Below, piece after piece: positions 46,392 to 58,642 of a DNA stretch of 64,000 nucleotides. Position 1 is the stretch's first letter, and each line of letters opens with the position of its first letter. The stretch is from contig NW_004624865.1 in NCBI RefSeq assembly GCF_000247695.1, positions 2,138,384 through 2,202,383 on the forward strand, read 5' to 3'. Source of the DNA: Heterocephalus glaber. Its lineage: Eukaryota; Chordata; Mammalia; Rodentia; Bathyergidae. The notes beneath the pieces are model-generated. The model worked only from the letters and a program-made list of their open reading frames with translations, searched no databases and had not been told where the DNA came from. A program made the position numbers and the translations under genes.

Positions 46392-47005
46392 GAGAGTTAG
46401 ATGTAAAAAATTTAAAATCCCAATATGCTACCAAATAAACACTTTTATTTCCAAGGGATACTGCTCACAAAATGTTAAGGTTTCTTTCCATCAAAAGTTG
46501 TTCTTTGTTTTGGGTACATATACATGTCTTTAATCGATTCTAATTAAACATAAGACTAATTTATGCTAAATGTATGAGGTAAGATATGTTTCCTATCTTC
46601 AGAGGCCTAGCATTTAAATTTGTACAGACAAATCCACAGGCAAATTAATATAGTGAAGTTTTTGTTGTTATTGTCAATATTTTTATGGGTTGGAACAAAA
46701 CATAGAAAAGTAGGAATTGATGAATTTACGGTGGAGATCAAGGAGACCCTGAGAAGTAGATGTGATTCTTAAATAAAGACATCAGTATATAAGTAGATGC
46801 CTTGGGACAGCAGGCCAGAAGGAAGAAAAGGTGTTGTGGTGGACACTATATTAAACTCCTTTACTCATAACTTATATCTCATGTCCTACCAATATTAAAT
46901 AAGCAGCAACATTTCAAGTGGATATCACTATTATTAATATAAAATGTGAAGCATCTTCTACTTTCTTCAATAGCTATTTTTTTTTGTTGAAGGATCTTTA
47001 CAAAT
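46392..47005. other. Unassigned DNA with possible ancient LINE relic
   Basis: 46580-46800 has the word order of an ancient LINE 3' region ('gaggtaagatatgtttcc', later 'acagcaggccagaaggaag'). Otherwise nothing is recognised. Confidence 0.35.
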
Positions 47006-47012
47006 AGAGACA

Positions 47013-47155
47013 GTGGGTTGAAGGGAGGGCAGGGGAATGGGGAAAAATTAAGAACCAAGAGAGATTATGTAAAGGTGCAAGTTTCCAATGATGAATGTCA
47101 TTGTATTATATACCTAAAATGTACCAATAAAATTAATAAAAAAGTAAAAAAAAAC
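47013..47155 (+). mobile_element. L1 3' end, severely 5'-truncated insertion
   Basis: 'gaagggagggcaggggaatg', 'attatgtaaaggtgcaag' and 'aatgtaccaataaaattaat' then an A-rich tail match the copy at 1-133. Short flanking repeats agagaca (47006-47012 and 47156-47162) may be its target duplication. Confidence 0.85.
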
Positions 47156-47259
47156 AGAGACATTGTTCATTTTATCAGTCAGCTTTTTATTCTGACTAAA
47201 TTAGGTGGACAGTGAACTCATTGAAACAATGTAAGACACTGGGGAAGGTTTGATGAAGC

Positions 47260-48430
47260 TATCTTCATAGTGATCGGCCAGTAGTTTTCTTTTAGGGAGT
47301 GTCTGGCTTTGATATCAGGTTAATTCTACCCTTCTCAAATGATTTTGGAGGTTTTCCCTTCCTGTTCAGTTTTTTAAAAGAGTTAGAGAAAACTTGGTGT
47401 TAGGTCTTTAAATGTTTGGCAGAATTCAGCCCTGTAGTAATGAAATCCTAGATTTTTCTTTGATGGGATAATTTTTATTACCCTGATTCAGTCTCTTTAA
47501 TCATTATTGGCTTGCTCATAATTTTTAATTTTTCATGATTCTGTCCTGATAGGTTTTGTGTCTGTAGGAATTTGTCCATTTCTTATATCAAATTTATTGG
47601 CTATCCACTTGTTGTCTACTGTCTTCTGGTATTGTAGGTACATTGTTCCTTTCTCTTTCTCTCATTTTCTTCTTTTGGAGTTTGACGCATTCTCAGTAGT
47701 ATGCTTTGAATCTTTTCCTTTTATCTTTTGTGACTCTACTGTAAGTTTTGGCTTTGTGCTTATTTATCATTTTTCATAGTACTCCGTTATGATCCATTGT
47801 ATTTCTTTTTATCAGAAGAACTGGATCCTCCTTAATTCTGATTATTTATTTGAATTATCTCTCTCTTCCTAGTCTACCTAAAAGTTTGTCTATTCTGTGT
47901 AGCTTTTATAACCTATTAATTTTGTTAATTTTTAAATTGTTTTTCGAGTCTTTATTTCACCTCCATTCTTTGTTATGTTCTTTTTCTTCTATTAACTTTG
48001 GGTTTAGTTTTTCTTTTTACAGATTCTTTTTGTGTAACATTAGGTATTTATTTGAGATTTTATTTCTTTTTTCTTGGACACATTCAATACCATAAGCTTT
48101 TGTGCATTTCAAAAGTTTTGGTATGTTGTCTTCTAGTTTTGTTCATCTTAAGACATCTTTGAATTCCTTTTAAATATTTTATTTGACTCAGTAGTTGGTA
48201 AGAAGCAAATTTTTAATATCCACATATTTGAAAATTTTCTGTAATAATTTCTATAATTGATTCTTAGTTTTATAATGTTTTAGTCTGAAAAGATAACTGA
48301 TATTTCAAACATATTAACTTCATTCAGATTAATTTTGTGGTCTATCTCATCATCTATTCCCAAGAATGTTCCATGTGTGCATGAGAAACACATGTATCCC
48401 AATACTGTTGAATGGAATATTCTGTATACA
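47260..48430 (-). mobile_element. Old L1 ORF2 fragment, antisense
   Basis: Successive antisense ORF2 words: 'ggccagtagttttctttt', 'gatatcaggttaattctacc', 'ggcagaattcagccctgtag', 'ttgtccatttcttatatc', and at the right end 'ttccatgtgtgcatgagaaa' with 'gaatggaatattctgtata'. It covers reverse transcriptase and upstream ORF2, with frames lost. It is much more diverged than the 38753-45621 copy, and its right end is interrupted by mariner sequence. Confidence 0.75.
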
Positions 48431-48729
48431 AGGACTGACAAAAATACGGAGTATGTTTAAATTTTTAAAAATGTATTACAGTAAAAGACACAATTCCATG
48501 AATCCCCTGAAAATTCTCACCCTCACTGCACACACACTTATCCATTGTTTCTGCCAGCTCTGCAAGCTGCATATTTTCTGCAGCTCTGCAAGTCCTCTTT
48601 CTGAATATCTTTATGAGGTATGATAACAAAATTCAGTGAATACTGCTGCTGAGTGCCATCCAATGGAAAAGCAAGTTTATGAAAATAGGATTTTGTGTTC
48701 TCATCCATATTGTTTATCACACCTGTCAC
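48427..48729 (-). pseudogene. Mariner transposase C-terminal fragment, minus strand
   Basis: On the minus strand the sequence encodes 'KDIQKEDLQSC', then a mutated run, and non-coding 3' sequence with 'cttttactgtaatacattttt' type words, as at the mariner 3' end. The left end (48431-48500) is homologous to the left arm of the element at 3855. Only the C-terminus is present; residues beyond about 48625 are not clearly mariner. Confidence 0.6.
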
Positions 48730-48850
48730 TGGGCAACTTCTGGCTCTTCCCCAAGTGAAAATAACAATGACAGGTCAATGTTTGAATGGATTCAGGACAT
48801 CAAGGCACCAGCGCAGCACAGCTAAAGACAGTCAGGAAAGAGAACTTATG
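48715..48850 (+). pseudogene. Mariner transposase C-terminal fragment, plus strand
   Basis: Forward sequence has a 'FWLFPKVK' like segment near 48738-48762 with one frameshift, and 'GFRTSRHQR' in a shifted frame where mariner has its 'IQDI' segment. With the fragment at 48427-48729 it forms a divergent head-to-head pair. Confidence 0.55.
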
Positions 48851-49858
48851 GAATATTCTTATATTTTTGAGCATATATTTTAAGAAACATTTAAATAAAG
48901 TAAAGATAATTCAGAAAGAAGAACCAAAGGAGGGATGATTCTAAAAATGTAGTAGAAGGAGAAGTCTAGAACAGTGAAGATTTTCAAAATCTGAAAAATA
49001 AATGTGCATTTTTTTCTAGGAAATCAAATTTAGTTTGTGACTTAAAAGATTATTTAGACTCACCATTAGAACTTTCCAATAACAAAAACTTCAGTCATGA
49101 AAAAGTATTGAGTACTGAATTGTTATTGATGTTAAAACAAAGGAAGCTATCATGTATTTCCCCAGACTTTTGCAATGAACACTGTATAATGGATTCCTGA
49201 AATTTAAAATTCTTTAATCAGAATATTTGTCCTGTTATCAACTTGGGAGAAACACTGAGGCAGGTTGGTATCATGGCTTCAATTTGTATCTTCTAAGTGT
49301 CAGGTTTATACAATGTAATCTTGTTAAGATACAGGGTATTTAAAAAGTCATTAGACCATGAAAGCTTTTCCTCTGTGAACAGATTAAGGCTTTTGAAAGA
49401 GGGTCGGAACAGTTTTGGAGTGCTGGCTTTTATTCCTACAATTGAATGAAAACACCACACGGAAGTCCTCAACAGGTAACAGAAACTAGCGTGTTGGTGT
49501 TGGACGTCCTCAACTTCAGAACCATCAGAAATAACTTTCTGCTCTTTGTAAATTACTCAGTCCCAGCGATTTTGTTATACTAGCAAAAAAGACTGTGACA
49601 ATGGGTAATTTTCAAACAGTTTAGGAAAACCAAAATTTTTACTAAGAACCCCAATTTGAGGATCAAAACGGCACTGACATCTTAAGATACCACAGCTTTG
49701 TTTTCACCACTTAAAATTATAAATCTTTTTTCATATTTGGATATAATAATTATAAATTTTTTTATTAGAAAAAATGAAAAAAATGTATCATTTTAAAACA
49801 TTTATATATTTATGCTTACTTTGTTAGCTACTTGACTAGACAAATTCTCAAGCCATTT
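48851..49858. other. Unassigned AT-rich DNA
   Basis: No repeat or exon recognised. Confidence 0.5.
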
Positions 49859-49874
49859 CAGCCCTCTATTTTTC

Positions 49875-49966
49875 TTTCTTTTCTTTTTTTTTTTGGTGCT
49901 GGAGATTGAACTCGGGATCTTGAGCTTGCCAGGCAGTGCCAGAACCACTGAGCTAAATCCCCAGCC
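49875..49966 (-). mobile_element. ID SINE, antisense
   Basis: T-rich tail, 'ggtgctggagattgaactcg', 'gagcttgccaggcagtgcc' and 'accactgagctaaatcccc' are the antisense ID body. The flanks cagccctctatttttc (49859-49874) and cagccttccagttttc (49967-49982) match at 13 of 16 positions and look like an aged target duplication. Confidence 0.92.
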
Positions 49967-50588
49967 CAGCCTTCCAGTTTTCAAAGATACTTCGAATTTG
50001 AAAGCAAGTAAATGGACAAAGAGTTTTTTACTCTTTAATCTTCTATGGCTTCTGGAATTTTTATCAATTTGAGCAAATTTTTACCAAATTCATTTTCAAT
50101 TTTAATCAGCATCTAATTTTTTGAATGCTTTTACATCCTCTCAATCCGTCTCCCTGGAGGAAATGACTTTTATTTTCAGAAGGAAGATGGGATATTCTTG
50201 TTGTAAAAAGGTCTCATTCTGAGCTCTTCATCAAAACAGGAGAAGAGATTTTAACCCAGCTTCACCTTTTCTAGCAAAAGGAAACAAATGCCAGATGCAA
50301 TGCACATTCATTCTGTTATTTCCAGATTGATAGCTGGATGGCATGAAATGAGGGGTACTTTGGGGCAGCCAGAAATATAAAGACCCTAAAAGAAAGGCAC
50401 ACCCTACACTCATTTCCCATAAAACAGGATCACTTTTATTACTTTTCACTTATTATAGAAATGACAATTGCATATATTTCTTCATGCCTGTTCAGAATCA
50501 AACAACAAGCATGAAACACCCTGAACAATTCAGGATCTTACCAATTAGGAATAAAGTTGAATAGCTAAAAGGCTGTTAATCATCTTTG

Positions 50589-50591
<3 letters not shown>

Positions 50592-50628
<37 letters not shown>
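50592..50628. repeat. (TC)n microsatellite
   Basis: A 37-bp uninterrupted TC run followed by imperfect units to 50636. Confidence 0.97.
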
Positions 50629-50635
<7 letters not shown>

Positions 50636-51760
50636 CGCCATATGTTTATGCACATAAATTTACAAGAAAGGCAAATTATCAAATTAATTGCTACAGCTCA
50701 GGGAAAACTATGTCAACATCTCTGTAGAGTTTACATCTAATATTATTTTCCATATAGGGAAATTCAAATATTTCAAGAGTTTTTCCTGGCTCTATAAATC
50801 CATATCTTATTTTTAATATTATTCAATTAGGGCAATCTTTTTTCTCTTTTATAATCTTATAAATAGAAAAATCCCATCACCTGGAATGATCCTTTTCATC
50901 AGAAAAGTGGAAATATATGCACACATGATCTTTTACATACAGTTTTATTGAGTTTACAAATTATATCCAAGAACCTCAAATTAAAGTCTCCTTTTATAAG
51001 AAGACAGAAAAGTACAAGTGTGTACTGAGTACTACCCAGTATCCTTTGACTTCCTTTTTAGCATTTTGTGGAAGTTTCAATGTATTTTAGAAATGAGATT
51101 CATAAAGATAACTAGTTTACCATCCTCATCTGTGAAATGGATATAAACACAACACAGTATGTTTGGAATCTGAACTATGAAGTCTTTCTGTATATTCATA
51201 TAATCATTTTTACTCTGATTCTGATACATTGGATCTTCTACAGTGAAAGGTTAAAATGAGAAAAGGAAAATCGAGTGTCTTAGCCTATTCTCCCATCTCT
51301 TAAGGCATAATTCTCTTCTTCGTGAAAGAGTAGCTGCTGGAGCAGCTCCCAGGGTATTGGTATGCAGACGTGGTATATCCATGGTCAATTCAGTTAATGG
51401 TTCATGACTTATTCAGACAGGAGCTAATGCTCTATGTTCCATAGGATTATCAGAATTCAAAGTTCTAAAACATGTTATCTTCCATTGTGTTGTATATTTA
51501 TGACTCATATTTGTTACCTAGACATCATACCTGAGGTACAGACCACTCTGTTCATTTCAGTAGTAGATATTTCCTGGAGTCAACCAGAACTCAGTGTGAC
51601 CTAAGTGAGCTTCTTTTCCTTTTCTTCACAGTCCTCATGCCTGTTCTATATACTTCATCTCTATTAGCAGATTTGCTATGTGCCTGGGCCACTAGCATAA
51701 AACTCATAATCTTCTTCAGTTCTCATGAAGTTTTCAAGTGTAATTAGTCCTCTTAAGGCT

Positions 51761-51762
<2 letters not shown>

Positions 51763-51806
<44 letters not shown>

Positions 51807-51813
51807 CCCCCCC
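51763..51813. repeat. (TC)n microsatellite with C-tract
   Basis: About 21 TC units run directly into roughly ten C residues. The strand asymmetry (all pyrimidine on the plus strand over about 50 bp) is the type of tract that can form triplex structures in vitro. It also causes a run of Arg-Glu residues in a spurious minus-strand frame. Confidence 0.97.
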
Positions 51814-52525
51814 TTTCCATTCTACATTGCTAGAAGTGTGACATTCCTCATGTACAAAAATCCTGGGTACATTATTCAGTGAGGCTTGATTAGCCAGTGG
51901 GAGGAAGGGGTTAAAACAGCTGTCCTGTAACACATTTAACTCCTTTGAGAAGCATGCATCCCTGAAGTAGACAAAGAAGAAGCCAGGTGTCTGACTCCTT
52001 ATCATGTGGACAGCAGGTGCATGGACTAAGAAGAAGTTTTATTTGGTTAATTCCCTAAGAGTGTCTGCCCTTGGATATAGGATCATTAGTAGTGAATAAA
52101 CTCATAATAAATGAGGCTTGGCCCCCTAGACAAAATACTGTAAGTTATACTACTCTCTGGAGTACAAAGTGTAGATATTTGACAATAACAATAAAATAAA
52201 TAAATGGAAATTAAAAAGATTTTTAATCTCTAAGGATTCCTTCTTGAGATTTTTTAAAGGAACTATACTGGTTTACTAATAAGATCATATCTTCCAATCA
52301 ATGAACATGAAATATATCTCCAATATTTTTAAAGTCCTTTTAAAAATTTCTCATCTTTGTACATTCTTTTGGGGGGAGAGATATTTTTCTTCTCCTTTCT
52401 TTCCTTTTTTTATATGGTCCTGCACATTCACAGTTAAATGTAATGATACATGGGTTATAATTTCTGATGATATAATAGAAACTATCTCAAATTTTTAATT
52501 TGCCAATTGTTCATCATTAGTTTTT

Positions 52526-53731
52526 TTCATTCATTAATTTTATTGGTACATTTTAGGTATACAATATGTTGGCATTCATTATTGGGAACTTGTACATTTA
52601 CATGATATATTTTGGTTCTTATTTTTTCCCCATTCCCCTGCCTTCCCTTCAACCCCTCCACCCATCCCTATTTACAATGACTTTCTTTCCATTTTTTCCT
52701 TTTCTCATATTTATTCCTTTCCCTTCTTTCCTTTCCCCAATCCCTCCCACTTCTCCTTCCCCTTTGGACCTTTTCTTACTATTTCACATTATCTATTATA
52801 CATTTTTATCTTTATTTACACTTTCAGTTTCTCACACCAAAGAAACTATTCAGTATTTACACGTGTGTCCTATTTATTTCACTTAATATTGCCTCAATGT
52901 GCATCTGTTTAGCTATAAATGTCTCTAGTTTCATTCTTTACAGCTGAGTAGTACACCATTGTATAAACCCCCACATTTTCTTTATCCAGTCTCCAGTTGA
53001 TGGGCAATTGGGCTGTTTCCAAGTTTTAGCTTTCACAAAGTGTGCTGCTATAAACATGGGTGCACATATATCACTGTGGTATGATTCTTTTAATTCTTTT
53101 GAGAAGATACCCAACAAGGGAAGAGCTGGGTCAAATGGCACCTATACTCCTCATTTTTTGAGGTATTTCCATACTGATTTCCACAGTGGTTGCACCAGTC
53201 TACACTCCCACCAACAATGGAGAAGGGTTCCTTTTTCCCCACATCCCTGCCAGCACTTGTTATTGGTTGATTTCTTGACAACAGCCATTCTTTGTGGGGT
53301 GAGGTGGAATCTCAGCATTGTTTTCCTTTACATCTCTTGAATGGCCAGTGAAGTCAAACAATTTTTCCTGTTTATTTGCTATTTCTACTTTTTTGTGTGA
53401 GTAATGTCTGTGCATTTTAGATGCCCATTTTTGGATTGGGTCTTTAAATTTGGGAGAGGAACAGCTGGTAAAAAATTTTTCCCACATTGTGAGTTGTCTC
53501 TTCACTCTGTTGGTGGTTTCTCTTGCATTGCAGAATAATAATCTCTTTTATAAGAAGAGATCCCATTTGTTGATTCTTTGTGCTATTTCACGTTTGACTG
53601 AGATTTTGTTCATGAAATGTTTTCCTATGCCAATGTCTTCAAGAGTTCTAACTAACCTCTCTTCCAGCTTGTTTAGTGTTTCTGTTTTAATATTTTGATC
53701 TTTAATGCATTTCAATGTTAGTTTAGTGTAA
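52526..53731 (-). mobile_element. 5'-truncated L1 with perfect 16-bp target duplication
   Basis: The 3' UTR end at 52526 ('aattttattggtaca') is followed by a pyrimidine-rich tract and ORF2 C-terminal sequence, truncated at about 53731. The flanking direct repeats ttcatcattagttttt at 52510-52525 and 53732-53747 are identical, which fixes the insertion boundaries. Length is about 1.2 kb. Its truncation point corresponds to about 39965 in the large L1. Confidence 0.95.
52938..53731 (-). pseudogene. L1 ORF2 C-terminal pseudogene fragment
   Basis: Pieces in three frames encode the ORF2 C-terminal region: 'RTLEDIGIGKHFMNK' and 'QRINKWDLFL' (53548-53739), 'DPIQKWASKMHRHYS' (53260-53505), 'SIVGGSVDWCNHCGNQYGN' (53090-53281) and 'DPALPLLGIFSKELKESYH' (52938-53141). 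At least three frameshifts separate them. The reverse transcriptase domain is absent because of 5' truncation. Confidence 0.9.
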
Positions 53732-53747
53732 TTCATCATTAGTTTTT

Positions 53748-55732
53748 ATAAATGAAACTGATATTTTTACATTGCCAAAAACAAGATGTACATGCTTTAT
53801 AACATAAAGGCTCCTCACTGTTCTGGGTAAAAAATCTTCAGTTGGGGATCCTATGTGTTATTCTGGAGTGAAGAGTGCAGTTCTGAAACAGAAAGATGGT
53901 TCAGGGAAGGTGCTCTGACCTACCAGGCATCATTCTTTGTTTTCTGAGCCTCTATATTGACCATATCCTTTGGGTTGTTCGTAAAACAGGATGCTGCATA
54001 TGGTCTCTGATGGGTTAGAGTCCAATTTGACAATCACACTGCTTGTGCTAGCTCAGATACCAATGAGAATATTGGATATTTTGGTTTCTTAGGTTAGAGG
54101 TAGGAAAATGGATACTATTTAATTTTATACTAATAGCCATAGAATGTAAACACAGGTAATTTGATTGGTTAAGGAAGTCAAGGAAGAAATATCTTGTAAA
54201 TATACGTTCAGACTGTTTCTGCTTTCTTGTATATAAAGACATTTTGATATATTGAAAGGAAGTGACATGTGGTCGAAGAGGGACTAATGCTCCAATTCCC
54301 ATGCCATAGACATTAAATATGTATGAAGTTCATAATTGCTTTTAAAACCAAGCCAGTCTCCAGGTGGAATATTCCCTTACCATTGTCCTACATTTCAGAG
54401 AAAGCCACTGTGGTAATCCTGATTAGGAATATCACCTCTGATACTCAAGGCAATACCCCTGAGACTCATATTCATCAATGTGAATGACATAAACAATGTG
54501 GTATTCATTTCCAAATTAGGTATATCACATCTGGTAGCAATCACTTAGCAGTAAGTCAGTCTGCAGAGATTCCATAAAACACTCTATGAAGAGATCTCAG
54601 AAATCTCCTTTGAGTCCTAATGAGATGCCTCAAGCTCTCAAGTACCTACGGCAGTGCAGTCACATCAGGAGAGTTCCTGCTGGCGGGTTAGCTCATCTGT
54701 ATGTCCTGCTCCTCTTTCTTTCTGGTGGTAGGAAGAACATTCTTAAATGTGGCTTTTCCTTTACATTTTAAATGTTTCCCGTTGCTGTACATACCTGCCA
54801 TAACATATAAGAAAAGAAAGAGTGAGGAATTCACCTTTTCAATATTAAAGGAAATATTGGCAGGAAGCCTAACTGGATGTGATGTGCAGGAGCATGCCAG
54901 GGATAATCCAGAGTTCCAACCTGAGGCCTGCAAACCTTATCTCTCAATCTGACTTGAATCTTCTTATCTATGTAGACATGAGGAAGTAACTTCCCTAAGA
55001 TGGATGTTCCATTTCCACAATAGAAGGGCAGTGAACTTAGAATTGTGTAAACTCTGCTCCAGTCCCATTTATTTTAATCCAGTGGACCAATAATTATGTG
55101 ATTTTTAAAAGTATAATTTTTGTTTTCTCTAAATAGTCTATAACTAGAGATGAAAATTAATAAACAGAAAAATATAATCATTCTATTTACATTTTCTCAA
55201 ATGTTTTTACCCAAGTGCCCTGAAGGTCAAAGGAAAGTCCTCTGGGATTTGGGGACTAGTTCAGCCAGCATCTGGAAGAATTTCCTTTGAAGTTCTCTTT
55301 TTGTAGTTAATCACTAATTTAGTGTGCTTATTGTGTGCCATGATACATCCAGGTGTTTGTATAAGAGTAGGTGCTTTCTTTACTCTCCTGTGATTAAGTA
55401 CAAATGATGCTCAGACCTTACTACCTGTTAAATGATTCACTAGCCAGGTGTAGCTATCAAAATGTGCATAAAATAACTAATGTTCATATAATAATTCAGC
55501 GTATGAACATTTTAGTTCCTTGGAAAGACCAACATCTCACCATGAACTCTGCCATATGTGGGGAGCGGATAATGTATGGATCAGTACAGACATAGAACAT
55601 TTCCAGAAAGATCATCTACCTGATAACACTATGCCAGAAAACAATCCAGTGGTTCCCTGTTGAACAGGAAGTCTTCTGAATAGTTTGTGAGGTATAAAAA
55701 TCTAGTTTGAGAATCATAGCTCAAAAGGTGAT
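53748..55732. other. Unassigned DNA
   Basis: No repeat or exon was recognised apart from a possible ancient LINE scrap near 55310-55390. The overlapping frames at 54586-54952 carry no protein-family features. Confidence 0.5.
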
Positions 55733-56040
55733 AAAGAGCATGAACTTCAGATATAGTGAAAAAAAAGCCTAAGCTGGGAATTAGATAATAGGAATCATCA
55801 AATTATGCAACTTATAAGGTATAGGGATTTATAAGCAATTCACTTAGGTTATTAATAGATCTAGAGAACAGTTGCTTTCTGTGTATTAACCTAATAAAAA
55901 CAAACATACTTCCTACCTTACAGGGCTAAAGGATGAGATATTGCAGAAAGGCAAATACCATATTTTATTAATATTTATATATTCTCAATCTATCAATATG
56001 TTAGACATATATGGGTATTTAATAAATATTCCGTAACTGA
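55733..56040 (+). mobile_element. MIR-type SINE, sense, diverged
   Basis: 'aaagagcatgaacttcagat', 'ggtatagggatttataagcaa', 'cttaggttattaatag', 'cctaccttacagggctaaagg' and 'ttaataaatattccgtaac' follow MIR order over about 300 bp, with insertions. Confidence 0.55.
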
Positions 56041-56579
56041 AATTTGATATTGGATCTTCATCTAGTTGTATAATCATTGGTGTGACCAATTTGAACATGA
56101 ATCTTTTTATAAAACTTCCTAAACTCAGTTTTGGTTATCAATTCACCCTATCACCACTCTATTAAAACTCATTATTTTTGGTGTAAAATGATGAATAGTA
56201 TTAAAAACAATGTAATATATTTCTCAAAACTGTTGAGATGAATTTGAATATAATCATTATAAGAAAATAATAAAAGTTAAAAGGTAACAGATTGACTAGC
56301 ATTGATCACTGCCCAATGTGTACATGAACCAACATACCACACTGTACTTATCGATAGGTACAAATATCAAAGAAATGTATCCTCAGAGGCTTATTTCTAA
56401 ATTAAATACATTAGAAGAAAGAATTACCAGAGCAGTCTAAATTACTCTGCAAATCCTTACATTTTACATGAAATTTTGTTTTAAAGATTTGGCCAACATT
56501 TGTATGTCTTCTAGGGCTGAAGAGAATACATCATTTTTTTTACAACCAAGTCATCTGGGAATATTTTCCATTTCTAATG
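56041..56579. other. Unassigned AT-rich spacer
   Basis: Nothing recognised between the MIR relic and the Tigger element. Confidence 0.5.
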
Positions 56580-58642
56580 CAGGCGCACCTTGTCTTACTG
56601 TTCTTTGCTCTACTGCACTTGACAGGCACTGTAAATTCAATGTTTGTGGCAACTTTCCCTTGAGCAAGTAAACCAGTGCTATTTTTTTTCAAAAAGCTTG
56701 TGCTCACTTTCTGTTTATGCGTTACATTTTAGCGAGAATGTTTCAAAGCTTTTCATTGTTATTATTATATACTTTAGGGTGAACTGTAGTCAGTCCCCTT
56801 TGGTATTCCTGTGGTTGTTTCATGGTGCATAAACCCTGCCCATGGAAGACTGCAGGCTTACCTGATGAGGATCATGTGGTTATGATTTCCCATCAACAGC
56901 CATTCTCCTGCTTCACTCCTTTCCTTAGCCTCTCATTCCTGAGAACCAGCAATAGTTTGGTCGGCCAATGAATAACCCCAGAGACCTAAAAGCGTTCAAG
57001 TAAAAGACTGAGTTGCACCTTTCTAACTTTAAATCAAAAGCTAAAAGTATTAAAGTTAGTGAGGAGGATACCTTGAAAGCCAAGATAGACTGAAAGGCAT
57101 TTTCTTGCCCCAATCAGTTATCCAGGTTGTGAATGCAAAGGAAAAGTTCTTGAAGAAACTTCATTGAATATAAAAATGAGAAAAAGTAGCACTGATTTAT
57201 TGGTGTCATTGAGAAAGTTTTGGCAGGGGCAGAGTCTGAAGCTAGCAGAAACTAATAAATGAGGCTTAAAGAAGGAAGTCGTTTCAGAAACGTAATAGTT
57301 ATTTAGGAGACCTAGTTAAGATAATCAATGAATGTGGTGACATTACACAAGAGATGTTCAGTGCAAATAAAACAATCCTATGACTGGAAGAAGATGCAGT
57401 CTAGAATTTCTATTGCTGAAGAGAAGTCAGTGCCTGGCTTTAAGCGTCAAAGGACTGACAGACTCTTGGTAGGGACTAATATAGCTGGTGCCTTTCAGAT
57501 GAATACAGTGCTTCTTTAGTGTTCTGGAAATCTTAGTGGATTTCACACTCATAATACATTTCAGACAAAAAAGTTCTTTCAGAACATTACTGCTGTACCT
57601 GATCACCCAAGAGCTCTGATGGAGATGTTTGGTGAGTTGAATATGGATTTCATACCTGCTACCACAACACCCATTATGCAGCCCATGGACCATGTAATAA
57701 TTTTGCCTTTCAAGTCATATTACTTAAAAACTAAATTTTATAAGGCTATCTCTGCCATAGACAATAGCTCCTCTGATGGGTGAGTGGAAAGTACATTGAA
57801 AAGCTTATGAAAATGATTTACTATTCTAGAAACAATTAAGAACATGCATGATTCATTAGAGGAGGTCAAAATATCAACATGAACAAAAGACAGCAAGAGG
57901 TTCATTCAACTCCCCTGGATGATTTAGAGGGCCTCAGAATTCCAGTGAAGGAAGCTCCTGCAGATGTGGTGGACAAAGTAAGAGAAGAATTAAGAGGTGG
58001 AATCTCAAGATGTGACTTAATTGCTGCAATTTCTCGAATGGATTAAAAATCATCATGTCTTATGTATGTGCAAAGGAAGTAATTTCTACAGATGGAAGTT
58101 AGGACGCGTGAAAATGACACAAACATTATAGAAATGATGATAAAGGTTCTTCAATATTCTAGAAACTTAGTTAATAAAGCAGAGACAAGATTTGAGAGGA
58201 CTGACTCCAATTTAATTAGCGATCTATTATGGATAAAATGCTAGCAAAAGAATGGAAGGTTACAAAAGAATCTCTTGGGAAAGACTCAATTGATGTGAAA
58301 AATTTAATTGTCTTATTTTAAGAAATGACGAAAGTCACATCAACCTTCACCAACCATTATCCTGATCAGCCAGTACTCATCAATACCCCGGCAGGATCCT
58401 CCACTCGAGAAAATGTCCAGTTATGATTTCTGAAATGCTCAGATAATCATTAACATTTAAAAAAATAAAGCAGTTTTAAAACTTAAGGTATTGCATTGCC
58501 TTTGTAGCTGCAATGCTATTATACACTTCATAGGCTACAGAATAAGATGGCAAACAGAACTTTTAGATGCACTGAGAAAGTAACATGTCTGTCTGACTCA
58601 CTTTGGTTTGGCAGTCTAAAAAGTCTCTGAGCTCTGAAGTCC
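56580..58642 (+). mobile_element. Tigger1 (pogo-type) DNA transposon, internally deleted
   Basis: It begins 'caggcgcaccttgtcttac' and closes with 'agtctctgagctctgaag', corresponding to the Tigger1 terminal inverted repeats. Non-coding 5' sequence to about 56960 is followed by the transposase relic. The 3' non-coding part includes 'tgctattatacacttcatagg'. The copy is about 2.06 kb, shorter than the roughly 2.4 kb full-length element, owing to internal deletions. The target TA duplication is not obvious. Confidence 0.9.
56965..58430 (+). pseudogene. Tigger1 transposase pseudogene
   Basis: Tigger transposases are pogo-type DDE/D enzymes related to CENP-B and jerky proteins. Visible parts: the N-terminal DNA-binding region at about 56990-57150 ('ctttaaatcaaaagctaaaa'); the central region at 57328-57519 ('YDWKKMQSRISIAEEKSVPGFK', where the family has a D-E-T-A-x-YWKKMPSR pattern); and the DDE core near 57590-57720 ('cacccaagagctctgatgg', 'cccattatgcagcccatgg'). 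A deletion just before the 'PDHPRALMEM'-like segment removes the residues around the second catalytic Asp, and about 100 bp is missing upstream of it. Many stops and shifts follow. Confidence 0.88.

Larger units (their letters stand above)
49983..52509. other. Unassigned AT-rich DNA with two TC microsatellites
   Basis: Apart from the TC repeats annotated separately and a MIR-like scrap at about 51070-51130 ('accatcctcatctgtgaaatgg'), no repeat, RNA or exon was recognised. Confidence 0.5.

Noticed and set aside
49861..49980. Possible tRNA gene (A- and B-box-like sequences)
   Set aside because: The boxes belong to ID SINEs; there is no complete cloverleaf, and a T-rich (A-tail) end and target duplications are present. 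The same applies at 23781, 30002, 40099 and 60671.
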